64,000 nt of DNA from Syntrophales bacterium. Lineage in GTDB: Bacteria; Desulfobacterota; Syntrophia; Syntrophales; UBA8958. Shown piece by piece: positions 24,681 through 35,712 of the stretch (positions are counted from its first letter, which is position 1; every line of letters begins with the position of its first letter). Both the position numbers and the translations under genes were made by a program. The stretch covers positions 62,001 to 126,000 of the forward strand of contig JAOAFE010000006.1 in NCBI GenBank assembly GCA_026416455.1, in the 5' to 3' direction. Below the pieces are notes generated by a model. The model saw only the letters and a list, made by a program, of their open reading frames with translations. It was not told where the DNA came from and made no database searches.

Positions 24681-25244
24681 ATGGATAAGCGAGAAGAGAT
24701 CATCCAAGCCGCTTTAGATCTGTTTGTGGAGAAGGGATTTCATGGTGCTCCCATGTCTGATATTGCCGAGCGGGCCAAAGTGGCAGTAGGTACTATGTAC
24801 CGCTATTTCCCGAGCAAGGATGCTCTTATTGATGAATTGTTCTATGAGTTACAGGGGCGGTTGAAGGCCTTCGTCGAAGAGCGCTACCCTCGTCAGGGTA
24901 CGACCAGGGAAAAATACGAATACCTGTTGCGGGCGTCGATGCGCTACTTAATGGATTATCCGCAACATTTTCTCTATATGGAGCAGTACTTCAATTCCCC
25001 GTACAGTGCTTCTCTGCATCGGGACAGAATTTTAGGGAAGGATAGGGATGCCTTGTGGGAGGATATTTTTGAAAAGGGGACGGAAGCAGGGGAGATAAAG
25101 AGTCTTCCTCGCGGGGTGCTCTTTTCTCTCGCCTTCGGTCCTATGATAGCCCTTCTTCGTGATTATATTCGGGGATTTGTAAAACTGGGAGAGAAGGAGA
25201 TCTCCCAGTTTACGGCCGCCTGTTGGGACGCCATTAAGAAATGA
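24681..25244 (+). CDS. TetR-family transcriptional repressor
   Basis: A 187-residue regulator. The N-terminal helix-turn-helix reads AALDLFVEKGFHGAPMSDIAERAKVAVGTMYRYF-type (residues 10-45, shown here in family order), diagnostic for TetR. The ligand-binding C-terminus (about 60-187) is variable. I chose the ATG at 24681 because AAAGGGG precedes it; the in-frame ATG at 24657 lies within the operator and would need leaderless translation. It is followed by the efflux adaptor gene after ten bases and should repress the whole operon until an effector, perhaps a pump substrate, binds. Confidence 0.93.
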   Translation: MDKREEIIQAALDLFVEKGFHGAPMSDIAERAKVAVGTMYRYFPSKDALIDELFYELQGRLKAFVEERYPRQGTTREKYEYLLRASMRYLMDYPQHFLYMEQYFNSPYSASLHRDRILGKDRDALWEDIFEKGTEAGEIKSLPRGVLFSLAFGPMIALLRDYIRGFVKLGEKEISQFTAACWDAIKK

Positions 25245-25254
25245 GAGGGTAGTT

Positions 25255-26421
25255 ATGAAACGGTTTCGGCGAGGGCAGAAGATGAGGAGACAAGTTTGGG
25301 TGTTTTTAGTTCCCGCCTTTTTGGTTATCTGGGGATGTGCAGAGGAAAAAAAATTCTCGGCACCGCCTCCAGAGGTATCGGTTTTAACCGTTGAACCACG
25401 GGTTGTCACTATTACCGCTGAACTGGCTGGTCGAACGGTACCGTATCGTGTTGCCGATGTAAGGCCGCAGGTAAACGGTATCATCTTGAAACGCTACTTT
25501 ACGGAAGGCAACTTGGTAAAGGCAGGAGAGATCCTTTATCAGATCGATCCTAAACCGTTTCAGACGGCGCTGGAAAATGCCGAAGCGGCATTGGCAAGGT
25601 CAGAGGCCAGTTTGGCGGCGGCGAAACTAAGGGAAGAGAGACTCAGGGGCCTCGTTGCCGAGAAGGCGGTAAGTCAGCAGGATTACGACGATGCGCTGGC
25701 GGTCCTTAAACAAATTGAAGCGGATATCAAATATTGGCGTGCCATGGTTGAGCAGGCGAAAATCAATTTGGGATATACCTCCGTTAAGGCACCCATTTCC
25801 GGACTCATCGGTCGTTCCAACGTCACAGAAGGAGCACTGGTTACGGCTCATCAACCCATGGCTCTGGCCACGATCCAACAACTCGATCCTATCTATGTGG
25901 ACGTGCCCCAGTCAACGACGGAAGTACTGAAGTTGAGAAGAGAATTGGAAGAGCGAAAGATTATTCGCGCAGGAGAAAGCTTAAAGAGAGTGCAGCTAAA
26001 ACTCGAGGACGGAAGCGATTATCCGTGGTTCGGAACTCTACAATTCCAGGATGTGACGGTGGAGCAGACGACGGGTTCTGTCGTATTGAGAGTTGTCTTT
26101 CCCAACCCTCGCAATATTCTCCTCCCCGGAATGTTTGTGCGCGCCGTAATAGAGAGGGGCAAATATCCACGGGCCATGTTATGTCCCCAACAGGCGGTGA
26201 TGCGCAACACAAAGGGTGAGGCCTATACTTACGTGGTAAATGAGAGAAACGTAATCGAGATGAGGGTTCTAAACGTTGAGCAAGCAATCGGTGATAGGTG
26301 GCTCGTCTCTTCCGGTCTTTCTGCCGGCGAGAGGGTTGTAATGGAGGGCATCCAACGTGTCAGGCCGGGGATGACGGTCAGGATTGTACCTTTTACTCCT
26401 CCGGCGAAGACAGCCCGCTAA
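25255..26421 (+). CDS. RND efflux periplasmic adaptor lipoprotein (AcrA/MexA family)
   Basis: A 388-residue membrane-fusion protein. The N-terminal signal peptide ends in the lipobox-like IWGC (Cys near 24), so it is probably a lipoprotein. Then come the barrel-sandwich half (VRPQVNGIILKRYFTEG), a helical hairpin (about 95-165), YTSVKAPISGLIGR, and the beta-barrel domain with GMFVRAVIERG. It bridges the inner-membrane pump and the outer-membrane factor, both encoded in the next frame. There is a 10-base gap to the RND start with GGGGGAGGAG between. Confidence 0.93.
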   Translation: MKRFRRGQKMRRQVWVFLVPAFLVIWGCAEEKKFSAPPPEVSVLTVEPRVVTITAELAGRTVPYRVADVRPQVNGIILKRYFTEGNLVKAGEILYQIDPKPFQTALENAEAALARSEASLAAAKLREERLRGLVAEKAVSQQDYDDALAVLKQIEADIKYWRAMVEQAKINLGYTSVKAPISGLIGRSNVTEGALVTAHQPMALATIQQLDPIYVDVPQSTTEVLKLRRELEERKIIRAGESLKRVQLKLEDGSDYPWFGTLQFQDVTVEQTTGSVVLRVVFPNPRNILLPGMFVRAVIERGKYPRAMLCPQQAVMRNTKGEAYTYVVNERNVIEMRVLNVEQAIGDRWLVSSGLSAGERVVMEGIQRVRPGMTVRIVPFTPPAKTAR

Positions 26422-26431
26422 GGGGGAGGAG

Positions 26432-29400
26432 ATGCTATCTCGATTCTTTCTCGACCGGCCTGTTTTTGCTTGGGTGATTGCCATCGTCATGATGGTAGCG
26501 GGAGGGTTAGCCATTTATTTCCTCCCCATCTCCCAGTATCCTAACATTGCTCCTCCCACAATTTACGTTCAGGCTTACTATCCGGGCGCCTCAGCCGAGA
26601 CGGTCGAAAACAGCGTCACCCAGATTATCGAGCAGAACATGACCGGTCTCGACCGAATGATTTACCTTTCGGCGACGAGCGATTCTTCCGGTAGCTCACG
26701 TATCGAGCTTACCTTCGCCCCGGGGACAGATCCAGACGTAGCCTGGGCCAAAGTGCAAAACAAACTTCAACTGGCCATGACCTCTTTACCCGATGCGGTA
26801 CAAAAAACCGGGGTTACCGTTGGTAAGGCCACCCGCAATTTTCTGATGATCGTAAGCCTCATCTCGGAAGATGGGAGCATGCGGTCCATCGACCTTAGAG
26901 ATTATGCATCGAGTGTCTTGCAGAATGTCATTGCGCGCGTACCCGGAGTCGGTGAGGTACAGGTGTTTGGTACCCAGTATGCCATGCGTATCTGGCTCTA
27001 CCCGGATAAGCTAACCGATTACCGCCTCACGGTGGAGGATGTGGTTCAGGCGCTCAAAGCCTACAACGTAGAGGTCTCGGCGGGACAGTTTGGGGGTGCC
27101 CCGGCCGTGAAAGGCCAAAGGCTGAACGTAAGCATCCAGGTTCAAAGCATGTTGAAGACACCGGACGAATTCGCGCGCGTTCCCGTTCGCATCAACGCTG
27201 ACGGATCTATCGTCCGGGTAAAGGACGTGGCCCGGGTAGAGTTGGGTACCGACTGGTACGATATAGATGCAAAATTCAACGGTCTTCCCACCTCTGGTAT
27301 TGCCATCAGAATGGAGCCGGGGGCCAATGCCCTAGAAACGGCCGACCGGGTGAAGAAAAGACTGGCTGAGATGAGTCCCTTCTTCCCCCCGGGTCTTAAG
27401 ATCGCATATCCCTACGATACCACACCCTTCATTCGCGTAGCCATCAAAGAAGTGGTAAAGACATTGATCGAAGCGGTTGTGCTCGTTTTTCTTGTCATGT
27501 GGCTTTTTTTAGGCAGCATCCGAGCCACCCTCATTCCAACCATAGCCGTGCCCGTCGTACTCCTCGGCACCTTTGCCATCATCGGTGCTTTCGGTTTTTC
27601 TATCAATATGCTCACGATGTTCGGCATGGTTCTGGCGATCGGCCTTTTGGTGGATGATGCCATAGTAGTTGTCGAAAACGTCGAGCGCATTATGGCGGAG
27701 GAAGGGCTATCCCCGAGGGAGGCAACGGCCAAATCCATGGATCAGATTACCCCTGCCCTCATAGGCATTGGATTGGTTCTTTCCGCCGTCTTTGGTCCGA
27801 TGGCGTTTTTCGCCGGCTCGACGGGTATCATATATCGCCAGTTCTCCGTTACCGTGGCTTCCGCCATGCTCCTTTCCGTGGTCGTAGCCTTGATCCTTAC
27901 ACCGGTCCTTTGTGCCCATTTACTTGAGCCCGTCTCCAAAGGACACGAGCCGGCAGAGAGGGCTATTAAAATCCTTCGACCTTTTTTCCTCCGGTTTGAC
28001 CGGTGGTTTTCCCGGACCCGAGAAGGATACGTCAATTTGGTGTCTCGGGTTCTAAATAGAAAGGCACGCTACGTCATCGTCTACGTTGTTATCGTGGCCG
28101 TTTTGGGTTTCCTTTTCCTGAGAATGCCGACCAGTTACCTGCCTGATGAGGACCAAGGTATGCTCCTTGCTCAGGTTATTTTGCCCACCGGCTCTACCTT
28201 GGAACAAACCCAAGCCGTAGCCGACAAGATCCAGGCTTATTTTCAGGAAAAGGAAAAGGAAGCGGTTCTCTCTTGTATGACCATCGTGGGTATCGGGTTT
28301 TCAGGACGCGCCCAGAACAATGGTATGGTCTTTATCAGATTGAAAGACTGGGAAGAGAGGAACAGATCTGACTTGAGGGCCAAGGCCGTTGTTGCTAGGG
28401 CCATGAAGGCCTTCATAGGAATGAAAGAGGCAATAGTCTTTGTATTTCCCCCTCCGGCGGTTCCGGAATTGGGAAGTGCGAGGGGAGTTGATTTCGAGCT
28501 TGTTAACATGGGGGGCCTCGATCACACCACATTCATGGAGGTAAGAAACAAGTTCTTATACCTTGCCTCTCAAGACCCGAGACTCGTCAATGTCCGCCCT
28601 AACGGAATGGATGATGTACCTCAATTTCGGATTGATATAGACTGGGAGAAGGCGGGGGCTTTGGGGATCCCCATTGCGCATATCCACACGGCCATTTCGG
28701 CTACTTTTGGGGGGGCATATGTGAATGACTTTATCCACGGAGGAAGAGTGAAAAGGGTTTACATTCAAAACGACGCTAATTACCGCATGCAGCCAAGGGA
28801 CCTGGAGCGGATCTATGTTCGCAACAACCGGGGTGAGATGGTACCTTTTTCAGCCTTTGCCTCCACTAGGTGGTCTTTCGGCTCTCCTCGCTTGGAACGA
28901 TATAATGGATTCCCTGCTTTCAACATTTGGGGGGAGCCAGCCGCTGGCCGCAGCTCCGGTGAGGCCATGAAGGCCATGGAGGAAATAGTAACCAAACTCG
29001 GTTCGGGCATCGGTTTTGAGTGGACTGGATTATCCTATCAGGAAAGGCAAGCCCGAGCCCAGGCGGTCCCACTGTATGCGTTTTCGATTCTCGTCATTTT
29101 CCTCTGTCTGGCTGCCCTCTATGAGAGCTGGACCATTCCCTTCTCTGTCCTCCTTGTGCTCCCTCTGGGTGTATTGGGTGGGATCGTCGCCTCGAGCCTC
29201 AGGGGTCTCAATAACGATGTTTATTTCCAAATCGGACTCCTTACTACTTTGGGACTGGCGACTAAAAATGCGATTCTAATCGTTCAGTTTGCCAAGGCGG
29301 CGATCTCAGAAGGCATGGATCTCCGCGAAGCCGCCCTGACCGGATCGAGAATTAGATTCCGTCCTATTATCATGACGTCCCTGGCTTTCGGTTTTGGGGT

Positions 29401-30940
29401 ACTGCCTCTCGCCCTCACCAAAGGGGCGGGAGCCGGGGCCATGAATGCCATCGGCACATCCGTTCTGGGGGGCATGATTACCGGTACCGTGTTGGTGGTA
29501 ATTTTTTCTCCCCTTTTCTATGTAATAATCGAATCTTGGGTGCGGGGGAGAGGAAAAATGGTTGAACGGGTAAGGCTTATGCTACTGTGCATTCTGGCGG
29601 TCTCGGTGTCTTCCTGCTCCCTTGCTCCCAAGTATGAGATGCCATCGATGCCCATTCCGTCCCAACTTCCCTATGGGGAGAGGGAAAAGGGGGATACTAT
29701 AAAATGGGAAGACTTCGTTGTCGATGAAAGATTGAAGAAAATAGTTGCTTTGGCCTTAGAAAACAGTCGGGATGTGAAGCTGGCGGCCCTAAATGTGGCC
29801 AAAATAGAGGCTATGTATCGTATTCAAAAAGCGGAGCTCCTGCCTTCCGTTAGTGCTGGGGGAGGTGTGGCGAGGCAAAGGGTGCCGGCAGATTTATCAC
29901 CGACGCGTCGGTCGACCACTACCTCTCAGTACGATGTAACGGTCGGTATCACCTCTTGGGAAGTAGATTTCTTCGGCCGCCTGCAAAGTTTGCGCGACCA
30001 GGCCCTGGAGGAATACCTGGCATCAGAGCAGGGAAGGATAGGGATAAGAAACACGATTGTGGCTTTGGTAGCTAAGGCCTACCTGAGTTATGCCGCCAAC
30101 CGTGAACAATACGCCATGGCCGAGAAGATGCTAAAGTCACAGGAAGAAACCTATCGTCTTGTTCGGCGTCTTTATGAGGCGGGTATGGCCTCGGAGATCG
30201 ATTTGAAAAGGGCGGAGACACTTCTTAATTCAAGTCGGGTGGACATAGCCCGTTATGAGCAGGCCTGTGCTCAAGATGAGAATACCCTTCATCTTCTAGT
30301 TGGCAGACCCATTTCGAAGGAACTCCTACCGGGTGGGTTGAGGGAAGTGGTGGCGCCAAAAGAATTTGCCATCGGTCTCTCCTCCTCCGTCCTTCTCAGG
30401 AGACCGGATGTAAAGCAGGCCGAACATCTGTTGAAAGCTGCCCATGCGAACGTAGGTGCCGCCAGGGCGGCTTTCTTTCCCCGTATCGTCTTAACCACCT
30501 CCTTCGGTACGGCCAGTGCAGAGCTTTCCGGTTTATTTAAGGATGGTTCTTTTACGTGGAGTTTCGTACCCAGGTTGGTGATGCCCATCTTTGATGCTCG
30601 TACGTGGGCAGCCTACGATGTCTCCAAAGTACACAGGGAAATGGCGCTAACTCAATATGAGAAGACAATTCAAACGGCCTTCAAAGAGGTGGCCGATGCT
30701 TTAGTGACCAAGGTAAACTTGGAAAAGCAAATCGAAGCCCAGGAGGCGGTGGTCAGTGCGGCCCGCGATACGTATCGATTGGCAAAATGGAGGTACGAAA
30801 AGGGGTTGGATAGTTATCTGAGCGTGCTTGATGCCGAACGATCTCTGATTTCAGCCGAAAGGGGGCTCGTTAACCTCCACCTCGCCCGGATGTCGAACTT
30901 AGTCGTCCTTTATCAGGCCTTGGGAGGCGGTACAGACTAG
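26432..30940 (+). CDS. RND multidrug pump (AcrB/HAE1) fused in frame to an OprM/NodT-type outer-membrane lipoprotein
   Basis: One open frame of 1502 codons. Residues 1-1042 are a complete HAE1-type pump: [14 protein letters not shown] start, [11 protein letters not shown], proton-relay pair in [15 protein letters not shown], the Lys of [13 protein letters not shown] and twelve expected helices. From residue 1043 (ATG at 29558) the frame reads as an OMF lipoprotein: signal peptide, SVSSC lipobox, SLAPKYEMP and two outer-membrane-factor repeats to the end. No stop codon separates them. A strong ribosome site (GGGGGAGAGG) precedes the internal ATG, so the 460-residue OMF may also be made separately. 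The stop shares CTAG with the convergent SPT gene. Confidence 0.88.
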   Translation: MLSRFFLDRPVFAWVIAIVMMVAGGLAIYFLPISQYPNIAPPTIYVQAYYPGASAETVENSVTQIIEQNMTGLDRMIYLSATSDSSGSSRIELTFAPGTDPDVAWAKVQNKLQLAMTSLPDAVQKTGVTVGKATRNFLMIVSLISEDGSMRSIDLRDYASSVLQNVIARVPGVGEVQVFGTQYAMRIWLYPDKLTDYRLTVEDVVQALKAYNVEVSAGQFGGAPAVKGQRLNVSIQVQSMLKTPDEFARVPVRINADGSIVRVKDVARVELGTDWYDIDAKFNGLPTSGIAIRMEPGANALETADRVKKRLAEMSPFFPPGLKIAYPYDTTPFIRVAIKEVVKTLIEAVVLVFLVMWLFLGSIRATLIPTIAVPVVLLGTFAIIGAFGFSINMLTMFGMVLAIGLLVDDAIVVVENVERIMAEEGLSPREATAKSMDQITPALIGIGLVLSAVFGPMAFFAGSTGIIYRQFSVTVASAMLLSVVVALILTPVLCAHLLEPVSKGHEPAERAIKILRPFFLRFDRWFSRTREGYVNLVSRVLNRKARYVIVYVVIVAVLGFLFLRMPTSYLPDEDQGMLLAQVILPTGSTLEQTQAVADKIQAYFQEKEKEAVLSCMTIVGIGFSGRAQNNGMVFIRLKDWEERNRSDLRAKAVVARAMKAFIGMKEAIVFVFPPPAVPELGSARGVDFELVNMGGLDHTTFMEVRNKFLYLASQDPRLVNVRPNGMDDVPQFRIDIDWEKAGALGIPIAHIHTAISATFGGAYVNDFIHGGRVKRVYIQNDANYRMQPRDLERIYVRNNRGEMVPFSAFASTRWSFGSPRLERYNGFPAFNIWGEPAAGRSSGEAMKAMEEIVTKLGSGIGFEWTGLSYQERQARAQAVPLYAFSILVIFLCLAALYESWTIPFSVLLVLPLGVLGGIVASSLRGLNNDVYFQIGLLTTLGLATKNAILIVQFAKAAISEGMDLREAALTGSRIRFRPIIMTSLAFGFGVLPLALTKGAGAGAMNAIGTSVLGGMITGTVLVVIFSPLFYVIIESWVRGRGKMVERVRLMLLCILAVSVSSCSLAPKYEMPSMPIPSQLPYGEREKGDTIKWEDFVVDERLKKIVALALENSRDVKLAALNVAKIEAMYRIQKAELLPSVSAGGGVARQRVPADLSPTRRSTTTSQYDVTVGITSWEVDFFGRLQSLRDQALEEYLASEQGRIGIRNTIVALVAKAYLSYAANREQYAMAEKMLKSQEETYRLVRRLYEAGMASEIDLKRAETLLNSSRVDIARYEQACAQDENTLHLLVGRPISKELLPGGLREVVAPKEFAIGLSSSVLLRRPDVKQAEHLLKAAHANVGAARAAFFPRIVLTTSFGTASAELSGLFKDGSFTWSFVPRLVMPIFDARTWAAYDVSKVHREMALTQYEKTIQTAFKEVADALVTKVNLEKQIEAQEAVVSAARDTYRLAKWRYEKGLDSYLSVLDAERSLISAERGLVNLHLARMSNLVVLYQALGGGTD
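29546..29560 (+). promoter_or_regulatory. Internal ribosome site and ATG for the OMF part
   Basis: GGGGGAGAGG followed by AAAA and the ATG at 29558 is a good Shine-Dalgarno for independent translation of the outer-membrane lipoprotein. The next codons encode a lipoprotein signal peptide, which would be useless in the middle of the fused chain unless it is cut there. Confidence 0.55.
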
Positions 30941-32115
30941 ATGATGCCCAAACGTTTTCCTACCCGTTCGTAAACCTCCAAGCAGAAAGCCAATTGTTCA
31001 TCCGTATGAGTAGCCATATAGCTAGTCCTCAAGAGTTGTTGTCCTGGGGGCACGGCCGGAGAAAGGACGGCGTTGACGAAAACCCCTTCTTTGAAGAGTT
31101 CTTTGGTAGCCATCAGGGTTAGAGTATCATCGCCGATGATGATAGGAATGATGGGAGAGGCAGAGTTACCGATGTTGAAGCCGAGCCGTTTTAGCTCTGT
31201 TCTCATGTAAGCACCGATTTGGTTCAATCTCTCTACCCGCTCAGGCTCCGCCCTAAGAATTCTTAGAGCCGCGAGAGCAGCGGCGGCATTGGCCGGGGGG
31301 ATGCTGGCACTGAAGATAAGCGCTCGTGCATGATGCTGGATATAATGAATAACGGCCTCCTTCCCGGCGATAAAACCCCCCAGAGAGGCGAGGGATTTAC
31401 TGAAGGTAGACATGATTAGGTCTACTTCATCAGTCAGGCCGAAGTGCGCGGCCGTACCCCGTCCACCCCCGAGAACCCCAAGGGCATGAGCATCGTCCAC
31501 CAGCAGTCTGGCGCCGTATCTTTTGCAGAGATTCACGATTTCCGGCAGGGGTGCTATATCTCCACCCATGCTGTAGAGGCCATCGACGGCGACGAGTAAA
31601 CCTCGGTTATTCGTCGAATCGCCCAGGACTCTTTCCAGGTCTTTCATGTCATTGTGTCGAAATCTTTTAATGGTTCCCCAACCAAGGCGAGCTCCGTCAA
31701 CAATACTCGCGTGATCGTCTTTATCTAGGATGACGATATCGTGGCGACCGACGAGGGCACTGATCGTTCCCAGGTTGGTCTGCATGCCCGTGGAGAAAAC
31801 GAGGGCGGCCTCTTTTCCTACCCAGTCAGCGAGCTCCTCTTCCAGTTGTAGGTGTAGCTCCAGGGTGCCATTCAGAAAGCGTGAGCCGGTACAGCTGGTG
31901 CCGTAGCGCCTAATAGCTTCTAAAGCGGCCTCTCTCACTCTCGGGTCTGTGGTAAGACCGAGATAGTTGTTGGAACCACACATAATCAGGCGATGTCCCT
32001 TAAAAGTTGCCTCGGTTCCCTCATTTTCCGTCAAGGGTATAAAGTAGGGATAAAGACCGGCTGCCATAGCCTCGCGCGCGGCAGTAAATTGTAAACATTT
32101 ATCGAAGATGTCCAT
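30937..32115 (-). CDS. spt: Serine palmitoyltransferase-like PLP enzyme (alpha-oxoamine synthase)
   Basis: A 392-residue enzyme that condenses an amino acid with an acyl-CoA; serine plus palmitoyl-CoA is the best guess. The N-terminal GLYPYFIPL and [27 protein letters not shown] and [17 protein letters not shown] are closer to bacterial serine palmitoyltransferases than to BioF, Kbl or HemA. PLP residues: stacking His135, DDAH at 207-210 and Schiff-base Lys240 ([12 protein letters not shown]). GGAGG precedes the start, one base after the stop of the ketosphinganine-reductase-like gene. A 2-amino-3-ketobutyrate or AON synthase role remains possible. Confidence 0.8.
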   Translation of the reverse strand: MDIFDKCLQFTAAREAMAAGLYPYFIPLTENEGTEATFKGHRLIMCGSNNYLGLTTDPRVREAALEAIRRYGTSCTGSRFLNGTLELHLQLEEELADWVGKEAALVFSTGMQTNLGTISALVGRHDIVILDKDDHASIVDGARLGWGTIKRFRHNDMKDLERVLGDSTNNRGLLVAVDGLYSMGGDIAPLPEIVNLCKRYGARLLVDDAHALGVLGGGRGTAAHFGLTDEVDLIMSTFSKSLASLGGFIAGKEAVIHYIQHHARALIFSASIPPANAAAALAALRILRAEPERVERLNQIGAYMRTELKRLGFNIGNSASPIIPIIIGDDTLTLMATKELFKEGVFVNAVLSPAVPPGQQLLRTSYMATHTDEQLAFCLEVYERVGKRLGII

Positions 32116-32116
32116 C

Positions 32117-32944
32117 TCATTGACCTCCTTTCCTCAACCTCCGTTGTGCCTTTCGGATTAGTAAGTCCATGGTCGGATAGATGGCGCAACCCAGGAGGTG
32201 ATGAAGTAAATAGAGTATTTTTGTTTCTTTGCCCGGCAAGATGAGATATCTCCCCTTTCTCACGGATTTTAGGATTTCATCCGCCACCTGCTCGGGGGAA
32301 AGGAGCCCTGCATTTCCTGCGAGGGCCTTTGTCTCCGGGGGCTTGAGCCTGTTTTCATACGCGAGCTGGGGCGTATCAGTGTCGGGAGGGAAGACGATGG
32401 AAACTCCAATGCCCTTGGGTTTAAGTTCTGCCCGTAGGGCATCGGAAAAGCCTCGGACGGCATATTTTGAGGCGCCATATGCCGTGTAGCCGAAGACGCC
32501 TATAAATCCAGCCACGGATGAAATGTTTACGATCCATCCCGACCGGCGGGCGATCATGCCCGCAAGACAGGCCTTGACCGTATTGACAGTACCGAAATAA
32601 TTTACTTCCATCATTTCTCGGAAGATGCTCAAAGACAGCTCCTCAACATATCCGGGGTGTGCGGCACCGGCTGAGTTTATCAATATATCCGGAACGCCGA
32701 GCTCGTTTTCGACTTCGGCCACTACCTTTTTCATCTGGGAGAAATCCACCACATCGGCCGGGATTGCAAGGCAGGGTCCACTGATGCGCGATCGAACCTC
32801 ATCGAGCAGTTCTCTCCTTCGCGCCACCAGGGCAAGCTTGGCCCCTGCCTCACTTAGCTTCAGAGCGAGGGCACGACCGATACCGGATGAGCCTCCGGTG
32901 ATGAGGACAAGCTTCTGGTTGTAGAAACCGCTATAGTTCTCCAT
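32117..32944 (-). CDS. SDR resembling 3-ketodihydrosphingosine reductase
   Basis: A 275-residue SDR with TGGSSGIG (16-23), NSAGAAHPG, and the catalytic Tyr156/Lys160 in [15 protein letters not shown]. Downstream it has PPDTDTP (186-192), then an EN pair (197-198) and KPPET (201-205), the arrangement seen in eukaryotic 3-ketosphinganine reductase (KDSR). A C-terminal hydrophobic stretch ([19 protein letters not shown]) could anchor it to the membrane. Coupled by one base to the SPT-like gene, it would reduce that enzyme's 3-keto product to a sphingoid base. Confidence 0.8.
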   Translation of the reverse strand: MENYSGFYNQKLVLITGGSSGIGRALALKLSEAGAKLALVARRRELLDEVRSRISGPCLAIPADVVDFSQMKKVVAEVENELGVPDILINSAGAAHPGYVEELSLSIFREMMEVNYFGTVNTVKACLAGMIARRSGWIVNISSVAGFIGVFGYTAYGASKYAVRGFSDALRAELKPKGIGVSIVFPPDTDTPQLAYENRLKPPETKALAGNAGLLSPEQVADEILKSVRKGRYLILPGKETKILYLLHHLLGCAIYPTMDLLIRKAQRRLRKGGQ

Positions 32945-32983
32945 TTGCTCTGATATGGAAAAATATGAGAATAGTGTGTTTCA

Positions 32984-33763
32984 CTACCTTATCAACCTGT
33001 TCAAGTCAACGGTAAATCGATGCAGAATATCCATCAGGTCGGAGGGGAGTCTTCTTTTAACTTCTTCTTCGATCTCAGTCGGCACGGGGCCATAGAGAGC
33101 CTCGGCCAGTGCACCGGCCATACAAGCTAGAGTGTCGCTATCTCCCCCCAATGAAACGGCCTTTCTTATTGAAGTCTCGTAATTATCCGCTTCCAAGGCA
33201 CAAATGATGGCCTCGGGAACGGACCCCTGACAGGAAACATCGAATTGATAATGGGGTCTTATTTCTGAGACCGTCCGCGATAGGTTGTATCCGAAACGGG
33301 ATGAAATTTCCCTTCTTATCGTCTCCTTTTCTACCCCACGACGGGCGAGGAAGATGGCGTAAGCCAAGGCCTGAGCGCCCTTAATTCCCTCCGGGTGGTT
33401 GTGAGACACCTCCGCTGATTTTTTAGCTTCTTCAAGTATTTGATCCTGGGTATCAAAATACCAGCCGATGGGAGATACCCGCATGGCCGCACCGTTTCCA
33501 AAACTGAAATAGGGCCTCACGTCCGGTTCGAAAATCCAGCGGTAAAAATCCCGTCCGTAACCTGCCCGTGGGTACTTTCGGCCCAGTTTCTTCATGGCGG
33601 TTGCGTAATCAGTGCCCGTAAGCAGGGCATAGGCGACCGCGAGAGTCATTACCGTGTCATCGGTAAAACGGCACTGCGGATGAAAGAGGATAAAGTCTTC
33701 ATCTTTAATCGGCGCGTGTTCGTAGACCGAGCCTATCATATCCCCCGCAATAGCACCGATCAT
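32984..33763 (-). CDS. ADP-ribosylglycohydrolase (DraG/ARH) family protein
   Basis: A 259-residue hydrolase. Metal-binding motifs are clear: GAIAGDMIGS at the start, RFTDDTVMT near residue 37, NGAAMR, the SHNHPEGIKGAQA helix and the C-terminal GGDSDTLACMAGALAEALYG. It may remove ADP-ribose from proteins or nucleotides. No partner ADP-ribosyltransferase is visible nearby. GGGAGG precedes the ATG at 33763. It is 39 bases upstream of the sphingolipid-like pair on the same strand; the functional link is unclear. Confidence 0.9.
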   Translation of the reverse strand: MIGAIAGDMIGSVYEHAPIKDEDFILFHPQCRFTDDTVMTLAVAYALLTGTDYATAMKKLGRKYPRAGYGRDFYRWIFEPDVRPYFSFGNGAAMRVSPIGWYFDTQDQILEEAKKSAEVSHNHPEGIKGAQALAYAIFLARRGVEKETIRREISSRFGYNLSRTVSEIRPHYQFDVSCQGSVPEAIICALEADNYETSIRKAVSLGGDSDTLACMAGALAEALYGPVPTEIEEEVKRRLPSDLMDILHRFTVDLNRLIR

Positions 33764-33866
33764 CTTTTGCCTCCCGAGTTTGTTATGTATATCATTTTGG
33801 GTGGTCAATAGCAATTTAAGGCCTTTCCGTGGTATGGTAGGATGTGTCTATAAGGAGGGAAATTAG

Positions 33867-35711
33867 ATGAACGTGTGGGGGAAAATTATAGTTTTGGTGG
33901 GCATTCTTTTTCTACCCTTTGCCGCCCGGGGTGAGGTATCGAAGGAGGAAGATTTTGTATGGGCTCAACGGGGGTTGATAGCGGAGATAAAGGATACAAT
34001 GCCCCCAATAGACGTGGATGATAGGAGGGTAAATTCATCCCTCTTGCGTCAGGCTAAGCTGAATGCCATCAAAGGCCTTTTCCAAGTAACGGAGAGGATT
34101 TACCAGGTCCGGGGAATCGATCTAGCAAATTTGAGCATCGTCGTGGGTGAAAAGGGATATATCGTCATCGATCCCCTTTCCTCCGCTGACACCGCGAGGG
34201 CGGCAATCGATCTCGTTTACGAGAAATTGGGTAGAAAACCGATATCCGCCGTTATCTATTCCCATAGCCACGTTGACCATTGGGGCGGTGTATTGGGGAT
34301 AGTGGAAAGGGGGAGTTGTCCCGTCATTGCCCCCGTCGGTTTTATGCGTGAGGTCGTGCGGGAGAATATTTTGGCGGGGAATGCGATGGCGCGACGGGCT
34401 AGTTACATGTATGGTATCTATCTTCCCTCAGGTCCGAGTGGGTGGATTGACAATGGGTTAGGTAAGTCTCTTCCGGCGAAAATGAAAGTGGGCCTCATCG
34501 CCCCCAGTCAAGAAATAAAGAAGACGGGGGAAGAGCTTACCATCGATGGGGTAAAGATGGTGTTTCAACTTACGTACGGAGTGGAAGCCCCCTCTAATAT
34601 GCATATCTTCTTCCCGCAACTTCGAGCCCTCTATTTAGCCGATAGCTGTGTGGCCAGTCTTCATAACTTCCTTACCCCGCGGGGGGCACAAGTCAGGGAT
34701 GCGTCCGCATGGGCTAATCACCTTGAAGAAGCATGGACTCTTTTCGGTCATCAGACGGACGTCATTTTCTTAGGGCACACGTGGCCCCGTTGGGGAAAAG
34801 AGAATATTTTCAATATGATAAAAAAACAGGCGGATGCCTACCGTTACATCCACGATCAGACGCTCAGGTTGATCAATCAGGGATACACTATAGCCGACGT
34901 GGGAGAGCTGGTGAAACTTCCTCCGGAGCTCGACCGGGAATGGTTTAATCGCCCCTATTACGCCACAGTTGGGTGGAATGCCCGGGCTGTCTATCAGTAT
35001 TATTTGGGGTGGTTCGATGGCAATCCCATACATCTCAATCCCCTTCCTCCGCGGGAAGCGGCTCTCAAGTATGTATCCTATATGGGTGGAAGTGACAAGA
35101 TCATGGATCGAGCCCGGAAAGAGTTAGAGGAAGGACATCATAGGTGGGTAGCCGAAGTTATGTACCACGTTGTCACGGCCGAACCGGAAAATGATGCCGC
35201 CCGCAGGCTGTTGGCCGAGGCCTTGGAAAGGATGGGGTTCCGAGAGGAATCTGCCGTTTTCCGTAACTTTTACCTGTCCGGTGCCTACGAACTCAGATAC
35301 GGTATACAGGAGAGGGAAGAAAAAAGGAGGCCGCCTATTGAGATTATCCGTGCCCTGAGTCTTCATCACATTTTCGAAGCCATGGCTATCAGGTTGAATG
35401 GACCCCGGGCCGCCGGGAAGAAGATGAAGATTAACTGGGTTTTAACGGATACGGGAGAAAAGGTGGCCCTGGTGTTGGAAAACGGTGTGTTGCATCACTA
35501 CCCAGGGAAAATAGAAGAAGATGCCGAATGTACCCTAAAAATGACGCGAGATATATTTGATCGTCTCATCGCAGGGGAGACGACACCGGCCCTTCAGTTT
35601 TTACTCGGTCGTATCTCCTGGGATGGGAAACTTAGGAAATTTTGGGAATTCATGGATCTCTTTGACGAGTTTAACCCCTCTTTTAGCCTTATGATTCCAC
35701 CAGGAAGGTAA
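33867..35711 (+). CDS. Secreted linear alkylsulfatase (SdsA1-type metallo-beta-lactamase fold)
   Basis: A 614-residue enzyme with an N-terminal signal peptide (about 1-22, ending AARG). The metal site is SHSHVDHWGG (His133, His135, Asp137, His138), then YGVEAPSNMHIFFP, LHNFLTPRGAQVRDASAW and LGHTWPRWG, matching the SdsA1/BDS1 alkylsulfatases in order. In ALYLADSCV, Asp replaces the Glu that SdsA1 is thought to use as a ligand. A helical dimerisation region and an SCP2-like tail (about 500-610) follow. It releases sulfate from primary alkyl sulfates, probably in the periplasm. Confidence 0.88.
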   Translation: MNVWGKIIVLVGILFLPFAARGEVSKEEDFVWAQRGLIAEIKDTMPPIDVDDRRVNSSLLRQAKLNAIKGLFQVTERIYQVRGIDLANLSIVVGEKGYIVIDPLSSADTARAAIDLVYEKLGRKPISAVIYSHSHVDHWGGVLGIVERGSCPVIAPVGFMREVVRENILAGNAMARRASYMYGIYLPSGPSGWIDNGLGKSLPAKMKVGLIAPSQEIKKTGEELTIDGVKMVFQLTYGVEAPSNMHIFFPQLRALYLADSCVASLHNFLTPRGAQVRDASAWANHLEEAWTLFGHQTDVIFLGHTWPRWGKENIFNMIKKQADAYRYIHDQTLRLINQGYTIADVGELVKLPPELDREWFNRPYYATVGWNARAVYQYYLGWFDGNPIHLNPLPPREAALKYVSYMGGSDKIMDRARKELEEGHHRWVAEVMYHVVTAEPENDAARRLLAEALERMGFREESAVFRNFYLSGAYELRYGIQEREEKRRPPIEIIRALSLHHIFEAMAIRLNGPRAAGKKMKINWVLTDTGEKVALVLENGVLHHYPGKIEEDAECTLKMTRDIFDRLIAGETTPALQFLLGRISWDGKLRKFWEFMDLFDEFNPSFSLMIPPGR

Positions 35712-35712
35712 C

